Assembly (NCBI GenBank): GCA_947500825.1
Contig: CANMTR010000006.1
Coordinates: forward strand, 62,001 to 126,000
DNA length: 64,000 nucleotides
DNA from: an uncultured Paracoccaceae bacterium
GTDB lineage: Bacteria; Pseudomonadota; Alphaproteobacteria; Rhodobacterales; Rhodobacteraceae
Direction of reading: 5' to 3'
A program made the translations under genes and the position numbers. Below are positions 51,318-61,266 of the stretch, in pieces (the stretch's first letter is position 1; each line of letters begins with the position of its first letter). Below the pieces are notes generated by a model. That model did not search any database and was not told the origin of the DNA. It was given only the letters and a program-made list of their open reading frames with translations.

Positions 51318-52243
51318 GATCTCGCCGGCGCCGCGTGGCCGCCCGCCTCCGTTAGCAGGAACGCATCGGCGCAACTCTTCGCCAGGGCCCGCACCCGCCC
51401 GATATAGGCCTGCCGCTCGGTGACCGAGATCACGCCGCGCGCGTCGAGCAGGTTGAAGACGTGGCTGGCCTTGATGCACTGGTCGTAGGCGGGCAGCGCC
51501 ATCACGATCCTGCGCCCCGTCTTCGGGTCGATCTCCGGCTGGCCCAGGAGGGCGGCGCATTCCGCCTCCGCCTCCTCGAAGTGGCGCAGCAGCACCCCGG
51601 TCTCGGCATGGTCGAAGTTGTAGCGGGCGAACTGCGCCTCCGCCTCGCGGAACACGTCGCCGTAGGTCAGCGGCCGTGGCGCGTCGGGGCGGTTGAAGGG
51701 CATGTCCATCACGTGGTCCACGCCCAGGACGTACATCGCCAGCCGCTCCAGCCCGTAGGTCAGCTCGCCCGAGACGGGGGCGCAGTCATGCCCGCCCACC
51801 TGCTGGAAATAGGTGAACTGGCTCACCTCCATCCCGTCGCACCAGACCTCCCAGCCAAGGCCCCAGGCGCCCAGGGTCGGGCTTTCCCAGTCGTCCTCGA
51901 CGAAGCGGATGTCGTGCAGCCCCGCGTCGATCCCGATCGCCTCGAGACTGCCCAGATAGAGCGCCTGAAGGTCGGGCGGCGAGGGTTTGATGATGACCTG
52001 GTACTGGTAGTAGTGCTGCAGCCGGTTGGGGCTGTCGCCGTAGCGCCCGTCCGTGGGCCGCCGCGAGGGCTGCACATAGGCCGCCGACCAGTGGTTCGGC
52101 CCCAGCGCGCGCAGGGTGGTGGCGGGGTGGAACGTGCCCGCCCCAACCTCCATGTCGTAGGGCTGCAGCACGGCGCATCCCGCGCCCGCCCAGTAGTCTT
52201 GCAGCGCCATGATCACGTCCTGGAAGCAGGTGGGCTGTCGCAT
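51314..52243 (-). CDS. glyQ: Glycyl-tRNA synthetase alpha subunit
   Basis: 309-residue class II catalytic chain. Characteristic stretches are [53 protein letters not shown] and [22 protein letters not shown]. The start at 52243 is upstream of an otherwise empty 174-base divergent gap with no clear promoter visible to me. It is the first gene of glyQ-DUF6446-glyS-ppdK. Confidence 0.96.
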   Translation of the reverse strand: MRQPTCFQDVIMALQDYWAGAGCAVLQPYDMEVGAGTFHPATTLRALGPNHWSAAYVQPSRRPTDGRYGDSPNRLQHYYQYQVIIKPSPPDLQALYLGSLEAIGIDAGLHDIRFVEDDWESPTLGAWGLGWEVWCDGMEVSQFTYFQQVGGHDCAPVSGELTYGLERLAMYVLGVDHVMDMPFNRPDAPRPLTYGDVFREAEAQFARYNFDHAETGVLLRHFEEAEAECAALLGQPEIDPKTGRRIVMALPAYDQCIKASHVFNLLDARGVISVTERQAYIGRVRALAKSCADAFLLTEAGGHAAPARS

Positions 52244-52417
52244 GGGGGTCCTCGGGGGCGCGAAAAGGGCGCGGCCTGCATAGGCACAAGGGCCACAAGG
52301 GTCAATCGCGCGCCGCCCGCGGCCACCCGCCCGCTTGACGCGGGCCACCCGCCCACGCCTTGTGGCGCGGGGTCGGGGCACGGGGGTTCTTCTACCTGTC
52401 GAACGGAAGATGTACGG

Positions 52418-54139
52418 ATGAGAACGACGATACTGACGATCCTGGCCGCGATCTGCACCGCCGGCACGGCCTGGGCGCAGGACGCCTGGCTGCAGATCGC
52501 CGCCCGGCCCGGGGCCGAGGCGACGGTGGAGACGGCCCGCGACTATGCCCGCCGCGTCGACGACGTGAGCGCCTTCGCGCTGGAGGGCTCGCGCTTCGGC
52601 GCCATCGTGCTGGGCCCCTACGCGACAGGCGAGCTGGAGGCGCGCCGCGCCGCCCTGCGGGGCCAGGGCCTGATCCCGGCCGACAGCTACGCCACCGACG
52701 GCGCCCGCTTCGGCGCGCGGCTGTTCCCCGAGGGCGACGCGGCGGCCGAAGCCCCCTCCGACGCGGCCACCGCCGATACCGCCCAACCGGCCGCCACCCC
52801 CGACACGACCCGGAGCGTGGCCGAGGCGCGCCGCGCCGAGCGCCGCCTGACCGGCGCCGAGCGCCGCCGCCTGCAGACCGCCCTGGCCTGGGCGGGCCAC
52901 TACGACGGCGCCATCGACGGCGCCATCGGCCCCGGCACCCGCGCGGCCATGTCCGCCTGGCAGCGCGCGGGCGGCCACGCGGCCACCGGCGTGATGACCG
53001 CCGCCCAGCGCGCGGACCTCGTCTCCGCCTGGCGCGCCGTGCTTGACGGGCTGGAGATGCGCGCCGTCACCGACACGCCCGCCGGGATCACGGTGGAGAT
53101 GCCCACCACCCTCGTCGCCTTCGACCGCCATGCCCCGCCCTTCGCCCACTACGCCGCCCGCGACGGCGCCGAGCCCTCCGCCCGGGTGATCCTGATCTCG
53201 CGGGAGGGCGGGCGCGACGACCTGCGCGGTCTCTTCGACGCCATGCAGACGCTCGAGGTCGTCCCGCGCGAAGGGGAGCGCTCGCTGTCCTCCGACGCCT
53301 TCGCCATTACCGGGCGGGGCGACGACATCGTCAGCCATACCGAGGCGCGGCTCGAGGGCGGCGCGATCAAGGGCTTCACCCTGGTCTGGCCAGCGGGAGA
53401 CGAGGCTCGCCGCACGCGCGTGGTGGACGAGATGTCGGCGAGCTTCACGGCCGACCCGGCCCGCGTCCTGCCCGACACGATGGGCGCCCCCGGCGAGGAC
53501 CAGAGCGTCGACCTGATGGCCGGGCTCGAGATCCGCTCGCCCGCGCTCGCCCGCTCGGGCTTCTATGTCAGCCGCCGCGGCGACGTGCTGACCACCGCCG
53601 CCGCCGTCGCCGGGTGCGACCGCATCACCCTGGGCGGCGACGTGGAGGCCAGCGTCACCCGCGTGGACGAGGCCGCCGGGCTGGCGCTCCTGTCGCCCGC
53701 GCGCGATCTCGCCCCGCGCGATTTCGGCGCGCTGGCGGGCGGCGTGCCCCGCCTCGGCTCCGAGGCGGTCCTGTCGGGCTTCTCCTACGGTGGCGACCTG
53801 GGCGCGCCGTCGCTCACCAGCGGGCAGGTCGCCGCCCTGCGCGGCCCGGACGGCGAGGCGCATCTGCGCCGCTACGCCCTGGCCGCGCGCCCGGGCGACG
53901 CGGGCGGGCCGGTGATGGACCCCGCGGGCGCCGTCATGGGCATGCTGGCCGAGCCACCCGCGCAGGGGCGCAGCCTGCCCGGCGACGTGGCCCTGGCCGC
54001 CGACACCGACGCGATCCGCGACCTGATGACGGCCGCCGGCGTGTCCCCCGCCACCCGCGAGCCGGGCCCCGCGCTGCCCCGGGCGCGGATGGAGCGGCTC
54101 GCGGCCGACATGACGGTGCTGGTGGGCTGCTGGCGCTGA
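52418..54139 (+). CDS. Secreted peptidoglycan-binding protein with inactive trypsin-like domain
   Basis: 573-residue exported protein. A signal peptide (to …TAWA, ~20) is followed by a SPOR-like region (~23-105, WLQIAARP … FGAIVLGPY). Next come a peptidoglycan-binding-1 domain (~145-205, [25 protein letters not shown]), a middle domain and a trypsin/HtrA-like domain (~365-530). In that last domain the catalytic positions are replaced: His by A396 (TTAAAVAGC), Asp by G421 (GLALL) and Ser by A495 (GDAGGP). It is therefore predicted to be a pseudo-protease, probably a periplasmic binding or regulatory protein. Confidence 0.78.
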   Translation: MRTTILTILAAICTAGTAWAQDAWLQIAARPGAEATVETARDYARRVDDVSAFALEGSRFGAIVLGPYATGELEARRAALRGQGLIPADSYATDGARFGARLFPEGDAAAEAPSDAATADTAQPAATPDTTRSVAEARRAERRLTGAERRRLQTALAWAGHYDGAIDGAIGPGTRAAMSAWQRAGGHAATGVMTAAQRADLVSAWRAVLDGLEMRAVTDTPAGITVEMPTTLVAFDRHAPPFAHYAARDGAEPSARVILISREGGRDDLRGLFDAMQTLEVVPREGERSLSSDAFAITGRGDDIVSHTEARLEGGAIKGFTLVWPAGDEARRTRVVDEMSASFTADPARVLPDTMGAPGEDQSVDLMAGLEIRSPALARSGFYVSRRGDVLTTAAAVAGCDRITLGGDVEASVTRVDEAAGLALLSPARDLAPRDFGALAGGVPRLGSEAVLSGFSYGGDLGAPSLTSGQVAALRGPDGEAHLRRYALAARPGDAGGPVMDPAGAVMGMLAEPPAQGRSLPGDVALAADTDAIRDLMTAAGVSPATREPGPALPRARMERLAADMTVLVGCWR

Positions 54140-54209
54140 GGCGCGAGCCACCGGCGACGGGCACGAGCACGGGCAGGGGCGGAAATGCCTTCATTGTTAT
54201 TTCATGACC

Positions 54210-54235
54210 GGGGCCGATCTTGGCAGATCGGCCCC
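54210..54235. terminator. Strong hairpin between two secreted-protein genes
   Basis: Perfect 10-bp stem GGGGCCGATC / GATCGGCCCC with loop TTGGCA, 70 bases after the pseudo-protease stop and 30 bases before the next ATG. It could terminate upstream transcription or act as a leader structure for the downstream gene. No T-tract is present. Confidence 0.5.
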
Positions 54236-54264
54236 CACATCCCCGATCCGAATCGCGACCCGCC

Positions 54265-55080
54265 ATGATCCGCTCCCTGCCCCTCGCCCTCCTCGCCGCG
54301 CTCTGCCTCGGCGCTCCCGCGGCTTACGCGCAGGACCCCCTGGCGCTCGCGCGGGCCGAGTATGCGGGCCTCACGGGCGAATGGGCCGAGCCCGGCCGGG
54401 GCTGCGGCGACCCCTCCGGCACCTGGTCGTTCGGGATGGAGGCGGTGCGCGCCGGCGACAGTCTCTACGACCTGCGGGGGATCGGTGCCGGGCCGGAAAC
54501 GGCGCGGCTCGACCTGATCAGCCGCCGGACCGGCCGGCGCCTGCCCCTCGCGGTGACGCACATCGGCCAGCAGCTCGACGTGCGCGGCCAGGGCGTGGCC
54601 GTGACGCTGGTGCCCTGCAACGCGCTGGCCTCCACCGGCGTGGACCGCCCCGAGACCATCGTCACCCGCCCCCTCGGCGGGCTCCCCTCCGAGGACGATC
54701 TGCGCGCGCGCCTCGGCGCATTGGAGCCGACAGAGCCCGCCACCCCCACGACCCCGCCCCAGCCGGGGACGGCACCCGAGGCGCCGGACGCGGCCGGAAT
54801 CGCGCCCGACGCGGCCTACGACGCGCGCCTGACCGGATCGTGGCGCGGCGCGGACGGAACCTGCGGCTGGCGGCTGGGCCCCTCGCGCATCTTTGCCGAG
54901 GGAACGGCCTACGAGGTGGTGAACTTCTCGGGCACCGCCGAGCGGATCGGCATCCAGACCCTGCGCGAGGACGGAACGCCGACGACCTTCACCCTGACGC
55001 CGGGCACCGGCGGGGCCGCGGGCGTGACCCGCTCCGCCCCAGGCGAGGAGCAGGTGGGCGCGACGCTGACGCGCTGCTGA
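54265..55080 (+). CDS. Secreted protein with two copies of a two-cysteine domain
   Basis: 271 residues with a signal peptide (to …AAYA, ~21). The mature protein contains two similar ~85-residue units joined by a Pro/Thr/Ala linker. The first runs LTGEW … GRGCG … TLVPC (~37-119) and the second LTGSWRG … GTCGW … TLTRC (~190-271). Each has one early and one terminal cysteine. The next gene encodes a third copy. I recognise no known family. Periplasmic, disulfide-bonded beta domains are an inference from composition. Confidence 0.75.
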   Translation: MIRSLPLALLAALCLGAPAAYAQDPLALARAEYAGLTGEWAEPGRGCGDPSGTWSFGMEAVRAGDSLYDLRGIGAGPETARLDLISRRTGRRLPLAVTHIGQQLDVRGQGVAVTLVPCNALASTGVDRPETIVTRPLGGLPSEDDLRARLGALEPTEPATPTTPPQPGTAPEAPDAAGIAPDAAYDARLTGSWRGADGTCGWRLGPSRIFAEGTAYEVVNFSGTAERIGIQTLREDGTPTTFTLTPGTGGAAGVTRSAPGEEQVGATLTRC

Positions 55081-55169
55081 CGGCGGCAACCTTCGCTCAA
55101 CCATTCCCGGGCAGGATAGGGCCGCACCGGCCCCCTTTCGGGTAGCCGCCCCGGCGCAGGACCCCAGGA

Positions 55170-55652
55170 ATGCTTCGATACACGATACCGATTCTCGCCC
55201 TCTGCGCCGTGCCGACGCTGGCCGCGGCAGGGGGCTTGTGCGTGCCCGACACCCGGGCGGGCTGCGACGGGCTCGTGGCGCCCGCACCAGCCCCGGCCCC
55301 GGCGCCCGCCGCCCCCGCCGCGCCGCGCCTCGTCCCCGCGCCCGGCGGCGAGGCGCGCGCCTACTACCGCGACCGGCTGACCCATCTGTGGAAGGCGGCG
55401 ACCAACGGCACCTGCCTCGGGGTGGAGGGGGCCTGGCACCTAACCCCCACCCATATGGTGGCCGAGGGCATCCTCTACGAGATATTGGGGTTCGCCGGGC
55501 CGCCCGCGCGGTTCGACGTGGCGGCGCGGCGGGTGTCGGACCACGCGCCCGCGCAGTTCACGCTGACCCCCATCGACCGGCGGCACCTGGACATCGTGGG
55601 CGGCGTGGCCGCCGACCTGACCCATTACAACGTGGCCCTGCGCCGCTGCTGA
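55170..55652 (+). CDS. Secreted protein with a single copy of the two-cysteine domain
   Basis: 160 residues: signal peptide (to …TLAAA, ~20), a short Cys-containing segment (LCVPDTRAGCDG), an Ala/Pro low-complexity linker and a C-terminal unit. That unit runs LTHLWKAATNGTC … VAEGILYEILGF … FTLTP … ALRRC and matches the repeated domain of the preceding gene in spacing and terminal cysteine. It lies 89 bases downstream in the same direction and is probably a tandem duplicate. The function is unknown. Confidence 0.75.
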   Translation: MLRYTIPILALCAVPTLAAAGGLCVPDTRAGCDGLVAPAPAPAPAPAAPAAPRLVPAPGGEARAYYRDRLTHLWKAATNGTCLGVEGAWHLTPTHMVAEGILYEILGFAGPPARFDVAARRVSDHAPAQFTLTPIDRRHLDIVGGVAADLTHYNVALRRC

Positions 55653-55670
55653 GATGCGCCGCGCGGCGCG

Positions 55671-55740
55671 GCGGGGGCCGGACGGCCCCCGCCCCGCGGC
55701 CGATCGACCCCCGCCCCGCGGGCGATCGGCCCCGCCCCGG
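55671..55740. repeat. Hairpin plus two 22-bp tandem repeats
   Basis: A 9-bp stem GCGGGGGCC / GGCCCCCGC (55671-55692) is followed by two adjacent 22-base copies (55686-55707 and 55708-55729). The copies differ at two positions and contain CCCCGCGG and CGATCG. A fragment of a third copy follows. They lie between two convergent genes and may also act as a terminator. Confidence 0.6.
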
Positions 55741-55764
55741 CAGGCGCCGCCGGGCCCGCGTCCC

Positions 55765-57327
55765 TTACTGGCCGGTCATGGTGATGCGGCCGTCGGTATA
55801 GGGCTCGTAGGGGCCGACCTCGGCCAGGTAATCGGCCGTCACATCCGCCAGGTCGGGGCCGTAGTCGTAGGGGTCCTGGGCGTCCACGAACATCTCGTAG
55901 CCGTCGCCGCCGTTGCGGACGTAGTTGTTGGAGACCACGCCGTAGGTCGCCTCCGGGTCGAGTGCAGCGCCGTCCACCATGACCTCCGAGACCCGCGCGC
56001 CCGGCTCGGCGGAGGCGTCGACGGTGAAGGTCATGCCCGCGACCTGGGGAAAGCGGCCCGCCTCCTCCTCGATCTGGGCGACGCCGCTCTCCAGCGCCTC
56101 CTTCAGCGTCGCGCCGGTGACGTAGAACGTGGACAGGGTGTTCTGGAACGGCAGCACCGTCAGCACCTCGCCCATGGTCACCTCCCCCTCGTCGATGGAG
56201 GCGCGCAGGCCGCCGCCGTTGTTCAGGGCCACGTCGATGCCCTGGTCGCGGACCCTGTCGAGCATGGCGTCGGCGACGAGGTTGCCCATCTGGCACTCCC
56301 CCGCCCGGCACGCCTCGCGGCTGCCGTCGATCTCCGATCCGGTCTCGGCCACCACCTCCCGGCGGATCTCGTCGAGGGGCGCGGCGGCCTCCTCGATGCG
56401 GCTGACGATCTCGGCGTCCTCCTCGACCGTGGCGTCGATCAGGAGCGGCTGGCCGCTGGCCTCGGTCAGGGTGCCCGCGTCGTCGAAGGTGACGGAGAGC
56501 TCGCCTAGGTACTTGCCGTAGGCATAGGCCTGCACGATGGCGGTCTCGCCCACCATGGTCGGATAGGGGCCGGACGCCCCCTCCATGTCGCCCAGAAGCG
56601 TGTTGGTATGCCCGCCCACGATCACGTCCACGCCCGTGGTCTCCTCGGCCACGCGCAGGTCGGTGCCGTAGCCCGAATGGCTCAGGACGACGATCTTGGT
56701 CACGCCCTCCTCGGTCAGCCGGTCCACCTCGGCCTGGACGGCGGCGACCGGGTCGGAGAAGGTGACGTTGGGGCCGGGCGCGGCCAGCTCGGCCGTGTCC
56801 TCGGGCGTCAGGCCGATCAGGCCGATCCGCTCGCCCGCCTTCTCCACCACCACCGAGGGGCGGATCGCGTCCACCAGCTCGGGTTCGGCCGAGATGTCGG
56901 CGTTCGACATCAGGATCGGGAAGTCGATGGTCCGCGCGAACTCCCCCAGCACCTCGGGGCCGTCGTCGAACTCGTGGTTGCCCACGGTCATCGCGTCGTA
57001 GCCCAGCCGGTTCATCATCTCGGCGGCGAGCGCGCCCTTGTACTCGGTGTAGAACAGCGTCCCCTGGAACTGGTCGCCCCCGTCCACCAGGAGCGTGGTG
57101 CCGCCCTCCTCCCGCGCCGCCTCGATGGCGGTGATCAGCCGTGCGGTGCCGCCGAAGCACTCGCCGGCCTCGTTGTCCTCCGCCGAACAGGTCGAATCGT
57201 AGCCGTTGATCGGCTCGAACCGGGAATGGAAGTCGTTGGTGTGCAGGATCGTCATGGAAAAGTCCGCCTGCGCGGCCCCGGCCACCAGGGCGAGAGCGGC
57301 CGTCGCGGTGGATACTCGTGCGATCAT
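55765..57327 (-). CDS. Periplasmic 5'-nucleotidase / 2',3'-cyclic phosphodiesterase family
   Basis: 520-residue exported metallophosphoesterase of the UshA family. The signal peptide ends at …GAAQA (~22). Metal-binding motifs are LHTNDFHSRFE, DGGDQFQG, VGNHEFDDG, LSHSGYGTD and GGHTNTL. The C-terminal substrate domain has LNNGGGLRASI and SNNYVRNGGDGYEMF. It hydrolyses extracellular nucleotides to nucleosides and phosphate. The ATG at 57327 has an ideal AGGAGGTT ribosome site. Confidence 0.92.
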   Translation of the reverse strand: MIARVSTATAALALVAGAAQADFSMTILHTNDFHSRFEPINGYDSTCSAEDNEAGECFGGTARLITAIEAAREEGGTTLLVDGGDQFQGTLFYTEYKGALAAEMMNRLGYDAMTVGNHEFDDGPEVLGEFARTIDFPILMSNADISAEPELVDAIRPSVVVEKAGERIGLIGLTPEDTAELAAPGPNVTFSDPVAAVQAEVDRLTEEGVTKIVVLSHSGYGTDLRVAEETTGVDVIVGGHTNTLLGDMEGASGPYPTMVGETAIVQAYAYGKYLGELSVTFDDAGTLTEASGQPLLIDATVEEDAEIVSRIEEAAAPLDEIRREVVAETGSEIDGSREACRAGECQMGNLVADAMLDRVRDQGIDVALNNGGGLRASIDEGEVTMGEVLTVLPFQNTLSTFYVTGATLKEALESGVAQIEEEAGRFPQVAGMTFTVDASAEPGARVSEVMVDGAALDPEATYGVVSNNYVRNGGDGYEMFVDAQDPYDYGPDLADVTADYLAEVGPYEPYTDGRITMTGQ

Positions 57328-57496
57328 GGGGAACCTCCTATGGTCCGGAACGGGCATGTTCCTGTTGTCCGGAGGCGAGAGTGCGCCGGCCACGGGGCGG
57401 TGTCAAAGCGCGACCTCGCCGCCCCGGCGGCCCGGCACCTCGCCCGGGGCCGCGGCTGGCCTAGGTGGCGGGAGAGGCGATGCGAAGGAGGGCAGG

Positions 57497-57832
57497 ATGC
57501 GACTCTACAAGGTGTTCCGCGGGGCCGAATGGACCGAGCTGGACCGGGCCGGCGAGACGGAAGGCGGCCCCGACGACCAGCGCGACGGCTTCGTGCACTT
57601 CTCCACCCGCGAGCAGCTCGGCCGGACGCTGGAGCGGCACTTTAAGGGCGAGACCGGCCTGGTCCTGGCCGCCTGCGAGAGCGACGAGATGGGCGAGGCC
57701 CTGTCCTGGGAGGAGGGGCGCGACGGCGAGAGCTTCCCCCACCTCCACCGCACCCTGTCGCGCGACGAGGTCGTGTGGCACACCGAGCTGCCGCGCGACG
57801 GCATCGACACGATGGCCCTCGGCGACGAATGA
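57497..57832 (+). CDS. DUF952-family protein
   Basis: 111-residue soluble protein with the DUF952 pattern: [29 protein letters not shown] and [20 protein letters not shown]. The family is related in fold to ADP-ribosyltransferase-like proteins, but its activity is not established. Its stop overlaps the pyrD start (ATGA), so the two are co-translated. ATG at 57497 follows GGAGGGCAGG. Confidence 0.85.
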   Translation: MRLYKVFRGAEWTELDRAGETEGGPDDQRDGFVHFSTREQLGRTLERHFKGETGLVLAACESDEMGEALSWEEGRDGESFPHLHRTLSRDEVVWHTELPRDGIDTMALGDE

Positions 57833-58881
57833 GCCTGGCGGAGCGGATCGGACTGGCCGCCCTGCGGCGCCTCGACCCCGAGCGCGGCCACGCGCTCGCG
57901 GTCCGGGCCCTGCGCGCGGGCCTCGCGCCCGCGCCGGGTCCCGCGACCTCCCCGCGCCTCGCGGTGCGGCTGGCGGGGATGGACCTGCCCAACCCGGTGG
58001 GGCTGGCGGCCGGGTTCGACAAGAACGCCGAGGCCGTCGTGCCCCTGTCGCGGGCGGGCTTCGGCTTTCTGGAGGTGGGGGCGGCGACGCCGCGTCCCCA
58101 GCCCGGCAACCCCCGCCCGCGCCTCTTCCGGCTGGCGGAGGACCGCGCGGCGATCAACCGCTTCGGCTTCAACAACAACGGGGCCGAGGCGATCGCCGGG
58201 CGCCTCGCCGCCGCCCGCGGCTCCGTTCCCTTGCCCGTGCCCGTGGGCCTCAACCTCGGGGCCAACAAGGACAGCGACGACCGGGCGGCCGACTTCGCCG
58301 CCGTGCTGGCCTGCGCCGGCGCCTGCGTGGACTTCGCCACCGTCAACGTCTCCTCGCCCAACACCGAGCGGCTGCGCGACCTGCAAGGCGCCGACGCCCT
58401 GCGCGCGCTCCTGTCGGGCGCGATGGAGGCGAACGGGGCCGGCGTGCCCGTCTTCGTCAAGATCGCCCCCGACCTCGACGACGCCGCGCTCGACGCGGTG
58501 GCGCGCGTGGCGGACGACGCGGGCGTGGCGGGCATCGTCGCCACCAACACCACCCTGTCGCGCGACGGCCTGCGCTCGCGCCACGGCGCGGAGGCGGGCG
58601 GCCTGTCTGGCGCGCCGCTCTTCGACCGCTCGACGCGCGTCCTGGCGCGGCTCGCGGGGGCCACCGACCTGCCGCTGATCGGCGTGGGCGGCGTGTCGAG
58701 CGGGGCCGAGGCCTATGCCAAGATCCGCGCGGGCGCGAGCGCCGTCCAGCTCTATACCGCGCTCGTCTATGGCGGGATCGGCCTGGTGGCGCGGATCGTG
58801 GCCGACCTCGACGCCGCGCTCGCCGCCGACGGGCTCACCGCGGCCCAGGCCGTGGGCCGCGACCGCGCCGCCTGGGCCTAG
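57829..58881 (+). CDS. pyrD: Dihydroorotate dehydrogenase (quinone), class 2
   Basis: 350-residue membrane-associated flavoenzyme of pyrimidine synthesis that donates electrons to ubiquinone. FMN/substrate motifs are [39 protein letters not shown] (catalytic Ser), [17 protein letters not shown] and [14 protein letters not shown]. An N-terminal helical extension typical of class 2 is present. The stop codon TAG is shared with the convergent MATE gene stop in one CTAG. Confidence 0.96.
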   Translation: MSLAERIGLAALRRLDPERGHALAVRALRAGLAPAPGPATSPRLAVRLAGMDLPNPVGLAAGFDKNAEAVVPLSRAGFGFLEVGAATPRPQPGNPRPRLFRLAEDRAAINRFGFNNNGAEAIAGRLAAARGSVPLPVPVGLNLGANKDSDDRAADFAAVLACAGACVDFATVNVSSPNTERLRDLQGADALRALLSGAMEANGAGVPVFVKIAPDLDDAALDAVARVADDAGVAGIVATNTTLSRDGLRSRHGAEAGGLSGAPLFDRSTRVLARLAGATDLPLIGVGGVSSGAEAYAKIRAGASAVQLYTALVYGGIGLVARIVADLDAALAADGLTAAQAVGRDRAAWA

Positions 58882-60191
58882 GCCACCGAGCGTTCCAGCG
58901 CGGCGTAGCGCGCCCCCAGCGTCACGCCCCGCGCCGCGAAGCTGACAAGGAAGGCCAGCCACAGGCCGTGGTTGCCCAAGGGCGGCACCAGCGCCAGCAC
59001 CGCGACCACATAGACGACCAGGGACAGCGCCATCATGTTGCGCATGTCGCCCGTGCGCGTCGCGCCGATGAAGATCCCGTCGAGCATCCAGGCCGCGCAG
59101 CCCACCAGCGGCGCGGCCACCATCCACGGCAGGTAGGCGCGCGCCGCTTCCCGCACCCCCGGCGCGGTGGTCATCAGGTCGATGATGGCCCCGCCCAGAA
59201 CCACGAAGGCCAGGGCCAGCACCAGCCCCGACACCGCGCCCCACAGGCTCGCCACCACCGCCCCACGGCGAAAGAGGTCGCGCCGCCCCTGTCCCAGCGC
59301 GCCGCCCACGATGGCCTCGGCCGCGAAGGCGAATCCGTCCATGGCGAAGGCGGTGATCTGCAGGAACTGGAGCAGCACCTGGTTGGCCGCCAGCACCACG
59401 TCGCCGAACCGCGCCCCGGTGAACAGGAAGCTCACGAAGATCCCCTGCAGCATCAGCGAGCGCGCCAGGATGTCGCCGTTCACGCGGGCGAAATTCGCCA
59501 GCCGCGCGGGGTCGAGCACCCGGGCGCGGTCCCGCCAGGCGGGGGTGGCGAAGGCCCCGCGGCACAGCCACAGCCCCAGGGCCGCGCCCGAGACCTCGGC
59601 GATGACGGTGGCGATCGCCACCCCCTCCACCCCCCAGCCGAGCCCCAGGACGAACAAGAGGTCGAGCGCGATGTTGAGCGCGTTCATCACCACCTGCATG
59701 GCCAGCACGCCGCGGGTCCGCTCCGCCGCGATCAGCCAGCCGGTCAGCGCGTAGACGGCGATGAGCGCCGGGGCGGAGAAAACGCGGATGCCCATGTAGG
59801 ACCGCGCCAGCGCCTCCACCTCGGCGGAGGCCGGCGAGAGCCTGAACGCCGCCCAGAAGAGCGGCACCTGCAGCGCCACGACGGCCAGGCCGCCGATGGC
59901 GGCGATGGCCAGGCCCCGCGACAGGATCGCCGACGCCTCGTCCAGATCTTCCTTGCCCAGCGCCTGCGCGGCGAGGCCCGTGGTGCCCATCCGCAGAAAG
60001 CCGAAGATCCAGTAGATCGAGGTCAGGACGATGGCGCCGATCCCCACCGCGCCGATGGGCTCGGGCAGGCCGAGCTGGCCCACCACGCCCGTGTCCACCG
60101 CGCCCAGGATCGGCACGGTTGCGTTCGACACCACGATGGGCAGGGCCACGCCCAGGACCCGGCGATGGGTGACGTCCCGGATCTCGGCCAC
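58878..60191 (-). CDS. MATE family efflux transporter (DinF-like)
   Basis: 437-residue membrane protein with about 12 hydrophobic helices. MATE hallmarks are [25 protein letters not shown] at the N-terminus and [15 protein letters not shown]. The second half repeats the topology. Substrates are unknown. The start appears to be GTG at 60191. It lies directly downstream of two thioesterase genes on the same strand. Confidence 0.9.
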   Translation of the reverse strand: MAEIRDVTHRRVLGVALPIVVSNATVPILGAVDTGVVGQLGLPEPIGAVGIGAIVLTSIYWIFGFLRMGTTGLAAQALGKEDLDEASAILSRGLAIAAIGGLAVVALQVPLFWAAFRLSPASAEVEALARSYMGIRVFSAPALIAVYALTGWLIAAERTRGVLAMQVVMNALNIALDLLFVLGLGWGVEGVAIATVIAEVSGAALGLWLCRGAFATPAWRDRARVLDPARLANFARVNGDILARSLMLQGIFVSFLFTGARFGDVVLAANQVLLQFLQITAFAMDGFAFAAEAIVGGALGQGRRDLFRRGAVVASLWGAVSGLVLALAFVVLGGAIIDLMTTAPGVREAARAYLPWMVAAPLVGCAAWMLDGIFIGATRTGDMRNMMALSLVVYVVAVLALVPPLGNHGLWLAFLVSFAARGVTLGARYAALERSVA

Positions 60192-60200
60192 CCGCGCGCC

Positions 60201-60713
60201 TCAGCCTTCGCGGGCGGCGGGCATCACGAAATGGCACGTGGCCATGGCGTGGGGCCGCTCGCGGTTGTCCTGCCACCCCTCCACGTGGACGGAGGCGTAG
60301 CGCCGCCCCGAGCGCACGATCCGGGCGCGGGCATAGGCATCGCGCGGCAGGCCCGAGCGCAGGTAGTCGATGGTCAGGTCCACCGTCTTGGGCATCCGCG
60401 GCATGTCGGACGGGTCCAGGTCGTCGGGGTCGATCCGGGCGCTCTCGATCTCGTCCCACAGCCGCGACCAGGCCAGCGTGATGGTCGCCGTCGTCTCCAG
60501 GAACGCGGCCGTGACGCCGCCGTGGAGCGCGGGCAGCATCGGGTTGCCGATCAGCCGCTCGGCATAGGGCAGGATCGCCGTCAGCTCGTCGCCGCGGCGG
60601 TCGAACGCGATCCCCAGGTGCCGGATATAGGGAACGCCGCCCACCAGCGCCTCCAGCGCCGAATCGCGGCGCTGCTTGATGACCTGGACGGGTTCGGGGG
60701 CGGACCGGCTCAT
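60201..60713 (-). CDS. PaaI-type hotdog thioesterase
   Basis: 170-residue hotdog-fold protein. LPYAERLIGNPMLPALHGGVTAAFLETTA carries the HGG motif of the PaaI/YiiD group, followed by VDLTIDYLRSGLPRDAYARARI and the strand VHVEGWQ. It probably hydrolyses an acyl-CoA. Its start overlaps the stop of a second thioesterase (ATGA), a paralogous pair. Confidence 0.87.
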   Translation of the reverse strand: MSRSAPEPVQVIKQRRDSALEALVGGVPYIRHLGIAFDRRGDELTAILPYAERLIGNPMLPALHGGVTAAFLETTATITLAWSRLWDEIESARIDPDDLDPSDMPRMPKTVDLTIDYLRSGLPRDAYARARIVRSGRRYASVHVEGWQDNRERPHAMATCHFVMPAAREG

Positions 60714-61147
60714 GCGCGCTCTCCCCGCTCCAGGGTGAAGGCGCCCGCGGCGGTGGCCACCGGGTTGTCCTCGTCGTCGTCGAGCGCGCGGGCCCGCACG
60801 AAGGCAACCGAGCGGGTGACGTGGTAGCACTCCGCCCGCGCCCGCACCGTCTGCCCCGGCGTGGCCGGGCGCATGTAGTCGATGCGCAGGTCCAGCGTCG
60901 CGGTGGCCACGGGCGCCGTGGGGTGGCACATCACCGCCGCGCCCGAGCAGGTGTCCATCAGCGCCGAGACGGCGCCGCCATGGATCACGCCCGTGGCCGG
61001 GTCGCCGATCAGCTTCTCGTCGTAGGGCATCGAGACCTCGCAGGTCCCCTCCCCCAGCGACAGGACGGTCATGCCGAGGTCGCGGGCGTGGGGGATGCGC
61101 TCCATGAAGTGGCGCGCGATCTCTTCGGTGCGGTCTGTCATCGGCAT
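60710..61147 (-). CDS. PaaI-type hotdog thioesterase (second copy)
   Basis: 145-residue hotdog thioesterase. MPYDEKLIGDPATGVIHGGAVSALMDTCSG has the HGG active-site motif, then LDLRIDYMRPATPGQTV. The sequence parallels the downstream neighbour, so the two look like an old tandem duplication. ATG at 61147 is preferred because GGGAG lies three bases upstream; the ATG two codons later is possible. Confidence 0.86.
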   Translation of the reverse strand: MPMTDRTEEIARHFMERIPHARDLGMTVLSLGEGTCEVSMPYDEKLIGDPATGVIHGGAVSALMDTCSGAAVMCHPTAPVATATLDLRIDYMRPATPGQTVRARAECYHVTRSVAFVRARALDDDEDNPVATAAGAFTLERGERA

Positions 61148-61266
61148 GGGCTCCCTTGGGATGCGGGCCCGGTTGTGCCCCCTCGGCCCGCCCGCGACAA
61201 GGACGACATGGTCCTTCTTCGCCGCGACGGTGCGGAACATCCGCGCCCCCGGGTCGTTCCGCCGGC

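Noticed and set aside
52244-52417. Promoter elements in the glyQ / pseudo-protease gap
   Set aside because: A TTGACG occurs near 52336, but no acceptable -10 follows at 16-18 bases. Short direct repeats of GGCCACCCGCCC are likely chance in GC-rich DNA.
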